Positions 48,940 through 58,675 of a stretch of 64,000 bases of DNA are shown piece after piece. This stretch comes from Sphingobacterium multivorum (GTDB lineage: Bacteria > Bacteroidota > Bacteroidia > Sphingobacteriales > Sphingobacteriaceae), in the NCBI RefSeq assembly GCF_900457465.1, contig NZ_UAUU01000011.1, forward strand, positions 806,001 through 870,000, read 5' to 3'. The notes below the pieces were generated by a model that searched no databases, was not told where the DNA came from, and worked only from the letters and a program-made list of their open reading frames with translations. Position numbers and translations under genes: made by a program. Every line of letters begins with the position of its first letter. Position 1 is the stretch's first letter.

Positions 48940-50616
48940 CTAAATACTTTTAATCGTTCCGATCTGCATGATGTTTTTATCAAATTCATCCTTATCTATG
49001 ATAGCTTTGCTTTTAATTTTTGCACGATAAGTATAAATTGTGTTTAAGGAACAATGGAGAAATCCAGCAATTTTGGATGAATCATTTACACCGAGTCTGA
49101 TTAGGGCGAAGATGCGCAATTCGGTATTCAAGAGCTCATTCGTTTTAAGCATTATCTTTCCATCTTCGGTAAGCAACGAGTTTAAATCGTCTACAAAACT
49201 GGGAAAGAGATGAAGAAAAATATGATCAAAGGTATTAAACAGTTCCTTTTTCTCTTTGTCTATTCTCTCGTTAGATTTGACCAGGTTAAGGAGCTCCGAA
49301 ATTTTGTCTCCCATGATCATTTTCTTTATTAAGGTCTGAAATTTCTCCAATTTCGTGATGTACATTGAACAGATATCAAGAAAATGTCCGATGTATACCT
49401 CTTTGATGTGATTGGATTCATACAGCAAATTGTTCGTTTTGGCCAATTTGTTGTTTACAATTTTATACTCTTCATTTTTAGTTTGTAATTCTTCATTTAG
49501 TTTATTGAGATCCTGATTTGCTTTAAATAATTCGAGCCTGAACCTACTCACTTTTCTCATCTGTTTATAAACATATATTATCGCTAGTATCAATAATATG
49601 GAAAGGACGGAAGCAACAATTAAAAACGTAAACAATTGCTCCTTTTTTTGTTTTTGATGTTCCTGGTAGGAGGTATCAATAATTGGGAAGATTTGAGAAA
49701 CTTCATAGGTCCTAAATTTAGCATTGCAGAAGATTGCGTCTTCAAGCGATGATTTTATACACATATAGGATTCATCGATGTAACCTTGTTGGTGCAGTAA
49801 AAATGCTAACGCTTGCATGGAAGTATTTTCTTTTATCGCATTTTTAATATCGCAAGCAGCGGATATAATCAGCAGTTCACACTGCTTGCCTACATTGCCT
49901 TCCTTTCGGTATATTTCTGAAAGTGAAAATGCAAGCATTGCTTTTTCATGGCTATCTTCCTTTATTGTCGCGAATATTGAATTCAAGATTACTTTAGCCT
50001 CTTTTATTTTGTTCAGGTCGATCAGTTTTTCTGCATATACCATTTTGTAGTGATTCGAAGATTCATCAAGCAGTGTTAATAAAGAATCACGATAATTATG
50101 GCTAATTGCTAAATAATTTTTTTGGTTATAATTATGGTATGCGTAAAACTTGAAAAAGTTCTTTTGAGCATCCAGATATTTTATTTTTAGGTGATTGTTT
50201 AATTTTTGGATGGGTATTCTATCCAAAATATCTTTAGAATCAATGTACATACCTGCGACCAGATAATGTAGAGAAAGGTCTAATTCAGTTTCTAGTATCC
50301 AATTTGGACTCTGAAGTTTATTTGCCAGTTCCAAATTTTTCTTAGCATAATAAATAGCGGAATCAGATTTATAGGATGCGTATGAGCTACTCAGCTGTTT
50401 TTGTAATTCAAATTTTAGATTCAGATTTTCGGTGCTATTGTCCAGCTTTTTTTTTATTAGGGAAAGATAAAGCTCTTTTTGCTCAACAAAAGTATCTTTA
50501 TTTTGAATGAGATTAGTAAGATTGAGAATTGAGGAGTCTTTTAAAGCAATCGCTTTAGTTTTGGAAATTGTGGCTATAAAAAATAAAATCAGATATAAAA
50601 ATACAGGTTTTCCCAT
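48940..50616 (-). CDS. DUF6377-domain membrane regulator
   Basis: 558 residues. Signal or first span at 1-23, a TPR-like periplasmic region to about 325, a membrane span ('LFTFLIVASVLSILLILAI', about 328-348), a coiled coil (about 360-410) and a C-terminal HTH-like region with 'NTELRIFALIRLGVNDSSK' and 'FLHCSLNTIYTYRAKIKSK', the hallmark wording of DUF6377 proteins. SusR-like regulators with this shape sense maltose-type oligosaccharides and drive the adjacent PUL. Transcribed in the same direction as susC. Confidence 0.82.
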   Translation of the reverse strand: MGKPVFLYLILFFIATISKTKAIALKDSSILNLTNLIQNKDTFVEQKELYLSLIKKKLDNSTENLNLKFELQKQLSSSYASYKSDSAIYYAKKNLELANKLQSPNWILETELDLSLHYLVAGMYIDSKDILDRIPIQKLNNHLKIKYLDAQKNFFKFYAYHNYNQKNYLAISHNYRDSLLTLLDESSNHYKMVYAEKLIDLNKIKEAKVILNSIFATIKEDSHEKAMLAFSLSEIYRKEGNVGKQCELLIISAACDIKNAIKENTSMQALAFLLHQQGYIDESYMCIKSSLEDAIFCNAKFRTYEVSQIFPIIDTSYQEHQKQKKEQLFTFLIVASVLSILLILAIIYVYKQMRKVSRFRLELFKANQDLNKLNEELQTKNEEYKIVNNKLAKTNNLLYESNHIKEVYIGHFLDICSMYITKLEKFQTLIKKMIMGDKISELLNLVKSNERIDKEKKELFNTFDHIFLHLFPSFVDDLNSLLTEDGKIMLKTNELLNTELRIFALIRLGVNDSSKIAGFLHCSLNTIYTYRAKIKSKAIIDKDEFDKNIMQIGTIKSI

Positions 50617-50848
50617 TTATATTAGTAGAATACTATTCAAATTAAAGAAATTGAGCAGATCAAATATAAATAAATAACTTGAGTTTGTTCTATGGCGCTT
50701 TTTTTATAATAGATCATATCCGAGATTAAACACAATCCTGCGTGTTGAAACATTACACCAATAATGACCTATTCCATTTTCAGATACCTGCCCTCGAACG
50801 AACCCGTTATAACGTCTGACACATGTAGCGGTTCCGTGGCTTTTTGGG

Positions 50849-51298
50849 TTACGCTCCAAACTGCTTTAAATGGTGGTTGCAATGTTTGTATATGAACTGA
50901 CCTAATTGGGCTCTGGACATTCTACCAAAGAACCAATGTACAAATGTATCTTTTTCAAATGTTTCATATTGCTCGATTAATAATTTCCAATTTCGTTTCT
51001 CTATTTCTAAATCATGTATGTCTTCATTTACGATAAATACAGCGGATGTGGGTGCGTTTTTGCCAAAACTTGTTGTTTCATCTTTCAATATCCCCTTTAT
51101 CGCATTTTGACCAAAAATTCTCCCTAAAAATGAACGCTTAACCTTTATGGATCCTTGGTAATATTGTTCACATAATATACAATGCCTGACCATTTGCGTT
51201 ACTGTCATTTTTCCCCAAAGAGCATCGCTGTCCTCGTGTAATAAATTAATTCTTTCGATGACCGCTTCTCTTATGTTTTTCTCAAATATTGATTTCAT
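50849..51298 (-). CDS. DUF1569 (DinB-like) protein
   Basis: 149 residues matching DUF1569 over most of its length: 'ERINLLHEDSDALWGKMTVT' start, 'QMVRHCILCEQYYQGS', 'HWFFGRMSRAQLGQFIYKH' and 'CNHHLKQFGA'. The histidine placement resembles the DinB-like metal-binding fold. No signal peptide. Function unknown. It stands alone, 90 bp from a relic of the lipoprotein gene at 38419. Confidence 0.85.
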   Translation of the reverse strand: MKSIFEKNIREAVIERINLLHEDSDALWGKMTVTQMVRHCILCEQYYQGSIKVKRSFLGRIFGQNAIKGILKDETTSFGKNAPTSAVFIVNEDIHDLEIEKRNWKLLIEQYETFEKDTFVHWFFGRMSRAQLGQFIYKHCNHHLKQFGA

Positions 51299-51387
51299 AT
51301 TAGGAACATTTATCTATTCTATCTAAATTTTGATCATTTGCAGTCTTACAAATCTAACAGATTTGTTCTTCGATCGACTTTGCATAG

Positions 51388-51442
51388 GATAAGAAATAGA
51401 ATTGCATATCTATCGCATTACATCTCGTTGATAGTCTGATAG
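51388..51442 (-). pseudogene. Degenerate copy of a lipoprotein signal-peptide region
   Basis: About 55 bp aligns with the first part of the broken lipoprotein gene at 38886-38942. The minus-strand peptide, with its second codon a stop, reads 'CDRYAILFLILC', against 'CVIYAVLFLTSC' in the other copy. The rest of the gene is not visible here. Confidence 0.65.
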
Positions 51443-51477
51443 ACAGGATAATTTTTTGAACAAGATATTTTGAAAGT

Positions 51478-51774
51478 GGATTTTTAGCCCTGGATCAAAC
51501 TGCCGGAAATGTTGTTTTGGGCGTTGGGAAAACGGGCATCTCGTTATATACGGTCAACAACTGTTCCGTAGAGGGAAATATTATTGAGGGGAATGATTCC
51601 AATGAGGTCGGTATCGATATTCAATCTTCTTCGGTACGCAGATCATCAGATATCAATGTGAGCGGAAACCAGATCAAAAGCGGATTTAAAAACGGTATCA
51701 ACACTTTTAAATCGACAGGAACAGGATTTGACAGGATAGCTATCACAGACAATCGGTTGAAAACGAGGGTGTAA
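51478..51774 (+). pseudogene. Parallel beta-helix protein fragment truncated by IS256
   Basis: About 98 codons: 'AGNVVLGVGKTGISLYTV', 'NCSVEGNIIEGNDSNEVGID', 'RSSDINVSGNQIKSGFKN' and 'FDRIAITDNRLKT'. The N-G-N/N-x-I repeat periodicity is that of right-handed beta-helix proteins such as pectate-lyase-like enzymes or adhesins. No start is visible upstream. The final 'RV' and the stop codon are made by bases of the adjacent IS256 end (51769 onward), so the original 3' part has been lost. Confidence 0.7.
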
Positions 51775-51818
51775 ATTGAACTGTGTCAGATAAAGAATTT
51801 TTATATTAGACACAGAAA

Positions 51819-53051
51819 ATGGGAAAAGAGAAATTTGACTTTGAACGCTTCAAGCAAGAAGCAATGGAAGGGCTTTACGCCGGCAAGAAAATGGGCGGTA
51901 CCGATGGTATTTTTGCCCCAATGTTAAAGCATTTACTTGAATCTATGCTTGAAGGTGAGCTAGAGAATCACCTAGAAGAAAGCCGCGCCTCTGGAGATTC
52001 TAATCGAAGAAATGGCAAGACCAAGAAGACTGTTCGTAGTCTTCAATCCGGTCATTTTGAACTAGAAAGTAGCCGAGATCGTAATGGTACCTTTGAGCCT
52101 AAAATCGTATCTAAACGACAGCTTGTTATCACCAATAATCTGGAAGACAACGTTATAGCGATGTATTTCAAAGGTATGAGTACACGAGATATTTCTAATT
52201 ATGTAAAAGAAATGTATGCTATGGATATTTCAGCTAGTGAAATATCACATATCACTGATAAGGTTATTCCTGCGACGAACGAAGGGCGTCAACGTCCTTT
52301 AGATCCAGTTTATCCGTTTGTTTTTTTGGATTGTATGTTCTATAAAGTTAAAGAAAATGGGGTTATCAGTACTCGAGCTGTTTATAACATATTAGGCATA
52401 AACCGAGAAGGCAAGAAAGATCTTCTTGGTATGTATCATGCAGAAAGTGAGGGTACTAAATTCTGGTTAACCGTTTTGACCGAGTTAAAACAACTTGGTG
52501 TTGAGGACATCTTGATTGCTTGTATTGATGGGTTAAAGGGGTTCCCGGAAGCCATTGAAGCTGTTTATCCACAGACCCAGGTTCAACTCTGTATTGTGCA
52601 TCAAATCCGTTCAAGCTTAAAGTATGTTCCTGAAAAAGATAAAAAGACCGTAGCAGCGGACTTAAAGCCTATATATCAAGCCACTAATCAAGATCAAGGC
52701 TACGAAAATCTCTTAGAATTTGAAGATAAATGGGGTAAGAAATATCCATTATCTGTAAAAGGATGGTTAGATAACTGGGGAAATCTTTCGACTTATTTTG
52801 AGTATGCACCAGACATCAGGAGAGCGATTTATACCACTAATGCTATAGAAGCTATGCATAGGCAGATTCGCAAAGTAACAAAGACCAAAGGGGCTTTTAC
52901 TTCTGATCAGTCTCTGATGAAACTTATGTATATGGTTGTAAAAGAGGTCTCTAAAAAATGGACTATGCCTATCAGAAATTGGGGCTTGACAATGCAACAA
53001 CTACACATTAAATTTGGTAATAGAATCAAAGCCTTCGGCGGCTCTAATTGA
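51819..53051 (+). CDS. IS256-family transposase
   Basis: 410 residues. The IS256 Mutator-type DDE transposase is recognised from 'HLEESRASGDSNRRNGK', 'VISTRAVYNILGINREGKKD', the catalytic Asp region 'DILIACIDGLKGFPEAI', 'QLCIVHQIRSSLKYVP' and 'RRAIYTTNAIEAMHRQIRKV'. It is full length with no frameshift, so the element may be active. It begins 31 bp inside the left end. Confidence 0.95.
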   Translation: MGKEKFDFERFKQEAMEGLYAGKKMGGTDGIFAPMLKHLLESMLEGELENHLEESRASGDSNRRNGKTKKTVRSLQSGHFELESSRDRNGTFEPKIVSKRQLVITNNLEDNVIAMYFKGMSTRDISNYVKEMYAMDISASEISHITDKVIPATNEGRQRPLDPVYPFVFLDCMFYKVKENGVISTRAVYNILGINREGKKDLLGMYHAESEGTKFWLTVLTELKQLGVEDILIACIDGLKGFPEAIEAVYPQTQVQLCIVHQIRSSLKYVPEKDKKTVAADLKPIYQATNQDQGYENLLEFEDKWGKKYPLSVKGWLDNWGNLSTYFEYAPDIRRAIYTTNAIEAMHRQIRKVTKTKGAFTSDQSLMKLMYMVVKEVSKKWTMPIRNWGLTMQQLHIKFGNRIKAFGGSN

Positions 53052-53087
53052 TGTTTGGCCCGAAGGGGGCCAAACATCAATTAGAGC
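53041..53087 (+). terminator. 21-bp perfect hairpin at the transposase stop codon
   Basis: GCTCTAATTGATGTTTGGCCC (53041-53061) pairs with its exact complement (53067-53087) around GAAGG. The left arm contains the last transposase codons and the TGA. It likely terminates transposase mRNA and blocks outside read-through. Confidence 0.85.
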
Positions 53088-53111
53088 TTGGTGACACAGT
53101 TCGCTTTACAC

Positions 53112-53435
53112 TACCTAAATTCTATAGATAAGCGTTGTTACTTGAGTGGAGCCTTCGGAAGCTTTGATCATATTATTTCGGAAATTACTAATCGGTGAAA
53201 TCGAATAATTTTGACCATTAAAATAATGTACCTATAGATTTTAAATTATGTTTTAATTGCATCGGCTATTCTCCCATATTGTACAGCATGATACGTTTAC
53301 ACTCTTCTTAAGTTTAATTTCTCTACTAGATATTTAGGTTTATTCACTCAATGAAACTCCTGTTTCGCTCATTACTGATTTTTTGCAACAGAGCCAACAA
53401 TATATTTGGATAAAGTTTAAAAACTAATTATTCAA
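53112..53435. other. Non-coding gap after the IS256 element
   Basis: About 320 bp. No ORF, repeat or RNA gene seen; presumably the promoter of the collagen-like gene lies at its end. Confidence 0.4.
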
Positions 53436-54320
53436 ATGAAAGTTTTAAAAAGCATGTTGATGGTCAGTCTAGGATTGATTATCTTTTTCTCCTGCAAAAA
53501 GGGAGACACTGGACCGCAGGGTGCCGTTGGCGAAAAAGGCGAAAAAGGTGAAAAAGGTGAGCAGGGGGCCAAAGGAATTCAGGGGTTAAAAGGTGGTGAC
53601 GGGGCGACAATTTTCTCTGGTGATGCGGTTCCTGTCGCTACGCTGGGGAAAGCTGGAGATTATTATATCCGGAAAGCGACTTCCGAAATGTATGGTCCCA
53701 AAACAGATGCCGGATGGGGACAGGCAACTTCATTTAAGGGGGCGACAGGTGCCAATGGAACGGCGGGATCCAAAATCCTGAGCGGCACCCAAATTCCAGC
53801 GGTGTCAGTGGGTGCCGTAGGCGACTTCTATTTTAAGGTGGATAGTTATCAATTTTTTGGACCTAAGACTGCATCCGGATGGGGGACAGGGGTTAACCTG
53901 AGAGGTGCTACGGGTACTGCTAATGTACTCTACAGTGGTTGGCAAAGTGCTACAGTGGTTAAAGATTCTATTATGGACGGTACGACGGTCAGAATTGGCC
54001 ATCTTGCTGCAAAAGGACTGTCCACAACCATATTGAGTAGTGGAACTGTAATTGTTTATCTGGATTATGGAGGCGGAATTTATCAGCTGCCTTATACGTC
54101 AAGAGCCGGAGGGAGAATGAGTACAATTTCACACCATCCGAAAGAGAATAGGATCATTGTCTACCGGTTTGTCTACGATGGTGGAAATCTCCTTCCATTA
54201 CCTGATCAAATTAAGTACCGTTATATAATTATTCCGGGCGGAACCATGGCGAGACTGAAACGCAAGGGAGTGGATCTGAATGATGTAAGTCAGGTAGAGT
54301 TTGCCCTAAAGTCGGAATAA
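53436..54320 (+). CDS. Collagen-like lipoprotein
   Basis: 294 residues. Lipobox 'LIIFFSCKKGD', then Gly-x-y triplets ('GDTGPQGAVGEKGEKGEK', about 23-60), two copies of a repeated small domain beginning 'YIRKATSEMYGPKTDAGWG' and 'YFKVDSYQFFGPKTASGWG', interrupted by another short Gly-x-y stretch, and a C-terminal beta-rich domain ('YKYRYIIIPGG'-type 'IKYRYIIIPGGTM'). Collagen triplets form trimers; surface display is inferred. Function unknown. A LytTR regulator gene follows 155 bp downstream. Confidence 0.8.
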   Translation: MKVLKSMLMVSLGLIIFFSCKKGDTGPQGAVGEKGEKGEKGEQGAKGIQGLKGGDGATIFSGDAVPVATLGKAGDYYIRKATSEMYGPKTDAGWGQATSFKGATGANGTAGSKILSGTQIPAVSVGAVGDFYFKVDSYQFFGPKTASGWGTGVNLRGATGTANVLYSGWQSATVVKDSIMDGTTVRIGHLAAKGLSTTILSSGTVIVYLDYGGGIYQLPYTSRAGGRMSTISHHPKENRIIVYRFVYDGGNLLPLPDQIKYRYIIIPGGTMARLKRKGVDLNDVSQVEFALKSE

Positions 54321-54475
54321 AATGGCTAGAGAACTGAGTGGAAGATTTAAAGTGGTCCGGTCTTATTGGTATAAAGTATCGGAAGAATTGTAAATGCTTC
54401 AGCATGCTGAATATATCGTATATTTAAGATAGCTATTCAATTGTTTTGAAGGTGTCAATGTAAATAGAATAAATT

Positions 54476-55210
54476 ATGATAAAAGCAGTCATTATTGATG
54501 ATGAGCTGAAAGGTGCCACTTTACTCCAGCATAAACTCAGCGCTTTTGCGGATAGACTTGTTGTCGAACGGATATTTAACGATCCCTTTGTTGCACTAAA
54601 AGTCCTTCCATCCATTAGCCCAGATATCGTTTTCCTAGATGTCGAAATGCCGCTGATGGATGGATTTAAGTTGTTGGAAAATCTAGGAAACATCGATTTC
54701 GAGGTTATTTTTGTTACTGCCTATAATGTATATGCTATTGAAGCCCTGCGCGCCGATGCTTTGGATTATCTGCTCAAACCAGTGGATACTGATGAACTAA
54801 CGGTTGCAATTGAAAAATTATGCAAACGGATTGAACGGAAAAAACAGCGCCAGAAACAGGGTATTCATGTGGGGAGTAGTTCTGCATCACGGTTGGCCCT
54901 GTCTACTGCAGAAGGTATTTATTTTGTAAGAAAAGATGAGATCGTCAAAATCGAAGCGATGAGTAACTACTCGGTGTTCTATTTCTCTGCAGGTAACAAG
55001 ATCATTGTCTCCAGGACATTGAAAGAGTTTGAAGGATTGATGGATGCTGATTGTTTTTTGCGGATCAACCGGAGCACGATCGTCAATCTTAGTTGTGTAA
55101 TTCGCTATAAGAAAGGGGAAGGGGGCACTTTACAGCTTGCGGACGGATCAGAGCTAGAAGTTTCCCCAACCAAAAAAAGCCTGCTCATGGAATTGTTATC
55201 CCGTACTTAA
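54476..55210 (+). CDS. LytTR-family response regulator
   Basis: 244 residues. Receiver domain with acidic pocket 'AVIIDDELKG' (Asp8/Asp9), phosphoacceptor Asp55 in 'VFLDVEMPLMDG', 'FVTAYN' and the Lys in 'YLLKPVDTDE'. The C-terminal LytTR DNA-binding domain shows 'VRKDEIVKIEAMSNYSVFY' and 'FLRINRSTIVNLSCV'. It is 10 bp before the sensor kinase, so the pair is co-transcribed with the regulator first. Confidence 0.93.
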   Translation: MIKAVIIDDELKGATLLQHKLSAFADRLVVERIFNDPFVALKVLPSISPDIVFLDVEMPLMDGFKLLENLGNIDFEVIFVTAYNVYAIEALRADALDYLLKPVDTDELTVAIEKLCKRIERKKQRQKQGIHVGSSSASRLALSTAEGIYFVRKDEIVKIEAMSNYSVFYFSAGNKIIVSRTLKEFEGLMDADCFLRINRSTIVNLSCVIRYKKGEGGTLQLADGSELEVSPTKKSLLMELLSRT

Positions 55211-55219
55211 CCTGCAGTT

Positions 55220-58200
55220 ATGGCTAACGTAAAGTTATTGATTCGGCTATTTGTCTTTGTGATGTTTACCTTATCGCGGGGGCTGGCACAGGAACGGATT
55301 TATAACTTTCTTCATTTTACCAGTCGTGAGGGACTCCCCAGTGACAAAGTCAGAGATGCCGCTGTCGATGAAAAAGGATTGGTATGGATCACAACGGGAA
55401 AGGGCCTTTGCTATTTTGATGGGAATACCTTTTTCCCTGTTAGTTTTACGCAAAATTCAGATTTTTCATATGATCTGGGAAATCTCAGCATAGGCAGTAA
55501 TAATAAGATCTGGGTTGCGAGCTATAACCGGGGCTTAATATCTTATGATCGGTCCAAACCCCAGCATGAGGCCTGGACTAGTTATAGTGCAAAAGCGGCT
55601 TACGGAGATGTTGAGAAACATGAACTTTATGCCGTTCATGAGTCAGGAGGCAAGGTGTTTTTTGGTGGGCAAGAAACAGACCTACAGATTCTGGATCCGG
55701 TATCCGGACGCATATCAGTAGTAAAACTAGCACCGGCAGCCTATGTAACTATTTTCCGCATCCAAGAAGATCAGCATGGGATTCTGTGGATAGGTACGCG
55801 CTATCATGGCCTATTTTCTTACGAACCCAATTCTGGGAAGACAGTTCATTATGATCTGTCAAACAAGGGTGAAAATGCGGTCACGGGAATCTGTAGAGCA
55901 GGGGAGCAGGTTTTTGCCGCCTATTATAATCATGATCTGATACGGTTATTGCCTCAAAAAAAGCGGATTGAACAGCGAAATATTCTTAGTATTGGTCGTA
56001 ATGTTGCACACTATGATAACAATATCGCTGATGTCTCCTTTTTCTCAGAAGAGAATAAAATATTGGCAGCCCATAGTGGGGGCAAACTGTACAGTTATGA
56101 CCTATATCATAAGGAGGTTGTTGAGATACCGTGGAACAGGGCTGTTCCAGAGGGATCTGCTGTTAAAATTAACCGTATTGTATCCATACAGGGAGGATAT
56201 TTTATCTGTTCAGATCACGGGCTATTTTATTATTCGAAAAAGTTAAATTTAATTAAAGACCTCATACGCACTAAAACTGATCCTATTCAGCATATCTTAA
56301 AAGTAGGTGACAAGAAGTGGTATGTCTCCAAGGCTCAGATTGGTGAATTATCGCCAGATTTTCAGCTACGTTTATCAGCTTTCTCCCTAAACAACCTTAA
56401 GATCAGCCAACTTGTGGCTATAGGGATTTATATTTACATCTCGACCGTAGACAGCGGGATTTATGTTTTTGATACTATGCGTAAAGAGCTTAGGGCGTTA
56501 AAGATTGTAGGAAACTCTTTTGGTCTTGAACGAGCCGACTGCAATAGTGTGATATGGGATTCAGTAAAGGGAAGAGATATTCTATGGATCGGCTCCTGGA
56601 ACTCAGGATTATATCAATATGATCTTTCTACGAATAGGGTTGTATTGTACAATAAAGAGAATGGTCTTATTGATCATAAAGTAATCACCTTAGGAAAGGA
56701 TAGTTCTGGCTCTCTTTGGCTAGGAATGGATGGCTTCGGTGCAGTTAAAGTAGTGGATAAGGTGAATATGAAGTTTATTAATTTCAAGCATCAGCGGCAG
56801 TCTGGAGAAAGTCTTGCTGCCAATACCGTGTTTTCCTTTCTTTTGGATATTGATCGCCACTTTTGGTATAGCAGTAGCCAACAGGGTATAGGGATGATTG
56901 TTGAACAGCCAGGGAAAACACGTTTCCTACAGGCTAATGACCGTAATCGTTTCCCTTTGTTTTATGCCCATACCCTAAAAAATGATATAAAAGGACGAAT
57001 CTGGATGAACACTCGAGATGGAGTAATGATTTTTGATCCAACGTCTAAAACGTTTTTACAATTGGGAGCAGGTCAAGGCATATTCCCGCCCGAACGATTT
57101 TCGACCCATAGTTTTTATTTTGATTCGGATGTATTGGTTTGGATGACGGATAAAGGTTTGATCAAAGGGCCGATGGCCGAGATTGGAAATAAAACTGAAA
57201 ATATGCCCCCCGTTATAAGCGCGTTCAGGATATTGAACCGCGATAATACCTATCGGCTTGTAAATGGAAAGATTGCGCTCCAGCCTGATGAAAATACCTT
57301 TTCTTTTCAGTTTGCTGTACCCGGCCAGCTTGCGGACAAGACCTTACGTTTTAGCTATAAACTAGAAGGGGTTGATCGGGAATGGATTGATTCAGACGCA
57401 ATTCAACAGGCTGTTTACAGCAATATTGCAGGCGGGGATTACCGTTTTGTCCTACGAGTGGGGGACCAGGATGGAAATTGGTCGAAAGCACAGCTGGGTA
57501 TACCTGTGTCTGTAAAACTGTTGTGGTATCAAGGTTTATGGTTTAAAATCGGTCTAGTGTCTTTTGTTTTTCTTGCAGTAGTACTGATTTTGATCTATCG
57601 ACTTGCGCATCAGGCCAAAATTAATCGGATGCAACAGGAATTTAGCCTAACCTTACAGCATGAGTTGAAACAAAATGAATGCAAGATCAGGGAGCAGAGC
57701 GAGATACTGGAAATGGAAAAGGAAAAAAAATTGGCCTCAGAGTTCCGGCAACAATTATATGAGAGTGAACTGAAAGCTATTCGTTCGCAGATGAATCCAC
57801 ATTTTATTTTCAATATTTTGAATTCTATTGAGGCCTATGTAGTCGAAAATGATGCCGTACAGGCCAGCAAGCTGATTCAGAAATTCGCCACTTTGAGCCG
57901 TGTCGTACTTGAGAATTCTCAATTCTCCAAGGTGACCATCGCTTCCGAACTTCAATTGGTCAAGCTGTATCTGGATCTCGAGCAAGAACGTTTCGATCAT
58001 ATATTTACCTATAGCATTCAATCGGATGAGCGCTTAATCAAAAGCAATAAAAAGATTCCATCGATGCTGATTCAGCCAATTGTCGAAAATGCCGTACATC
58101 ATGGTATGAGGCATCTCCATGACAAAAAAGGCAAGATATTGATCCGGACAGCTTTAAAAGGAAAAGAAATTAGGATTGAAATTCTGGATAATGGTGTTGG

Positions 58201-58387
58201 TTTTGATCAGTTTCCTAAAACTGGAAATAACAATTTCAAAAGTACTTCCTTTGGTTTAAAAGGAGTACAAGAACGATTACGTATGCTCAGTAGTGATGAG
58301 TTAGCAGAATCCGCTTCGCTCACAATTGACAAAAAACCTGATGAGGAAGATTTTACTGTCAGGATTACTATCACGCTTCCTTTATAG
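55220..58387 (+). CDS. Two-component propeller sensor histidine kinase (LytS/YpdA-like kinase core)
   Basis: 1,055 residues. Signal 'LFVFVMFTLSRGLA', a periplasmic double seven-bladed propeller of Reg_prop repeats ('HFTSREGLPSDKVRDAAV', 'GLVWITTGKGLCYF', 'ILWIGSWNSGLYQY'), a Y_Y_Y domain (about 690-765), one membrane span (about 775-795, 'KIGLVSFVFLAVVLILI'), a coiled coil and a His_kinase core with His861 in 'NPHFIFNILNS' and N box 'LIQPIVENAVHHGM'. Unlike hybrid PUL sensors it lacks a receiver and AraC domain and signals through the LytTR partner. The ligand is unknown. Confidence 0.93.
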   Translation: MANVKLLIRLFVFVMFTLSRGLAQERIYNFLHFTSREGLPSDKVRDAAVDEKGLVWITTGKGLCYFDGNTFFPVSFTQNSDFSYDLGNLSIGSNNKIWVASYNRGLISYDRSKPQHEAWTSYSAKAAYGDVEKHELYAVHESGGKVFFGGQETDLQILDPVSGRISVVKLAPAAYVTIFRIQEDQHGILWIGTRYHGLFSYEPNSGKTVHYDLSNKGENAVTGICRAGEQVFAAYYNHDLIRLLPQKKRIEQRNILSIGRNVAHYDNNIADVSFFSEENKILAAHSGGKLYSYDLYHKEVVEIPWNRAVPEGSAVKINRIVSIQGGYFICSDHGLFYYSKKLNLIKDLIRTKTDPIQHILKVGDKKWYVSKAQIGELSPDFQLRLSAFSLNNLKISQLVAIGIYIYISTVDSGIYVFDTMRKELRALKIVGNSFGLERADCNSVIWDSVKGRDILWIGSWNSGLYQYDLSTNRVVLYNKENGLIDHKVITLGKDSSGSLWLGMDGFGAVKVVDKVNMKFINFKHQRQSGESLAANTVFSFLLDIDRHFWYSSSQQGIGMIVEQPGKTRFLQANDRNRFPLFYAHTLKNDIKGRIWMNTRDGVMIFDPTSKTFLQLGAGQGIFPPERFSTHSFYFDSDVLVWMTDKGLIKGPMAEIGNKTENMPPVISAFRILNRDNTYRLVNGKIALQPDENTFSFQFAVPGQLADKTLRFSYKLEGVDREWIDSDAIQQAVYSNIAGGDYRFVLRVGDQDGNWSKAQLGIPVSVKLLWYQGLWFKIGLVSFVFLAVVLILIYRLAHQAKINRMQQEFSLTLQHELKQNECKIREQSEILEMEKEKKLASEFRQQLYESELKAIRSQMNPHFIFNILNSIEAYVVENDAVQASKLIQKFATLSRVVLENSQFSKVTIASELQLVKLYLDLEQERFDHIFTYSIQSDERLIKSNKKIPSMLIQPIVENAVHHGMRHLHDKKGKILIRTALKGKEIRIEILDNGVGFDQFPKTGNNNFKSTSFGLKGVQERLRMLSSDELAESASLTIDKKPDEEDFTVRITITLPL

Positions 58388-58675
58388 GCAATTATCTCCT
58401 TTTGATCCTGCTGACGAGTGCCAAGATCTTGGTGGCGAGTTACGGTTGACCGGTTGAACAGCTGTTCCCTAATTGATTCTCCTTATTCATACTGAGTTTG
58501 CCGTCACTTACTCATTGATAGTCTGTAAAGTTTTTTTTAAACTTAACTTTAATCTGATCGTAAATTCACTTCAAATAGAACGATACAAAAGGGCAATATA
58601 TGGATTCAACCTGGTTTTGTATTTAAGCCTATTGAACATTGGGCAACATTGGCTGTTGACCTGATCAAAGCTGAT
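58388..58675. other. Gap before the glycine-rich TIG gene, with an upstream open frame
   Basis: About 285 bp. The last 120 bp before the chosen ATG are open in the same frame without a start codon ('GNIWIQPGFVFKPIEHW' and 'TLAVDLIKADM'), so the protein may originally have begun upstream, or the gene is 5'-truncated. Nothing else noted. Confidence 0.4.

Larger units (their letters stand above)
51769..53111 (+). mobile_element. IS256-family insertion sequence, 1,343 bp
   Basis: Inverted ends GTGTAAATTGAACTGTGTCA (51769-51788) and its near complement at 53092-53111 match at 18 of 20 bases. One transposase gene lies between, followed by a 21-bp hairpin. No matching 8-bp target duplication is visible on the flanks (AAACGAGG against TACCTAAA), so flanking DNA was probably deleted or rearranged after insertion. 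Confidence 0.85.

Noticed and set aside
48769-49047. 92-codon plus-strand frame over the regulator 3' end
   Set aside because: Overlaps the DUF6377 gene and the hairpin; no coding features.
50800-50812. CGTTATAACG motif near the DUF1569 stop resembling an integron attC core
   Set aside because: Does not fit the GTTRRRY/RYYYAAC pair and no paired site or cassette spacing is visible.
58421-58432. 12-bp palindrome CCAAGATCTTGG after the propeller kinase
   Set aside because: Short, no T tract, no clear role; chance is likely.
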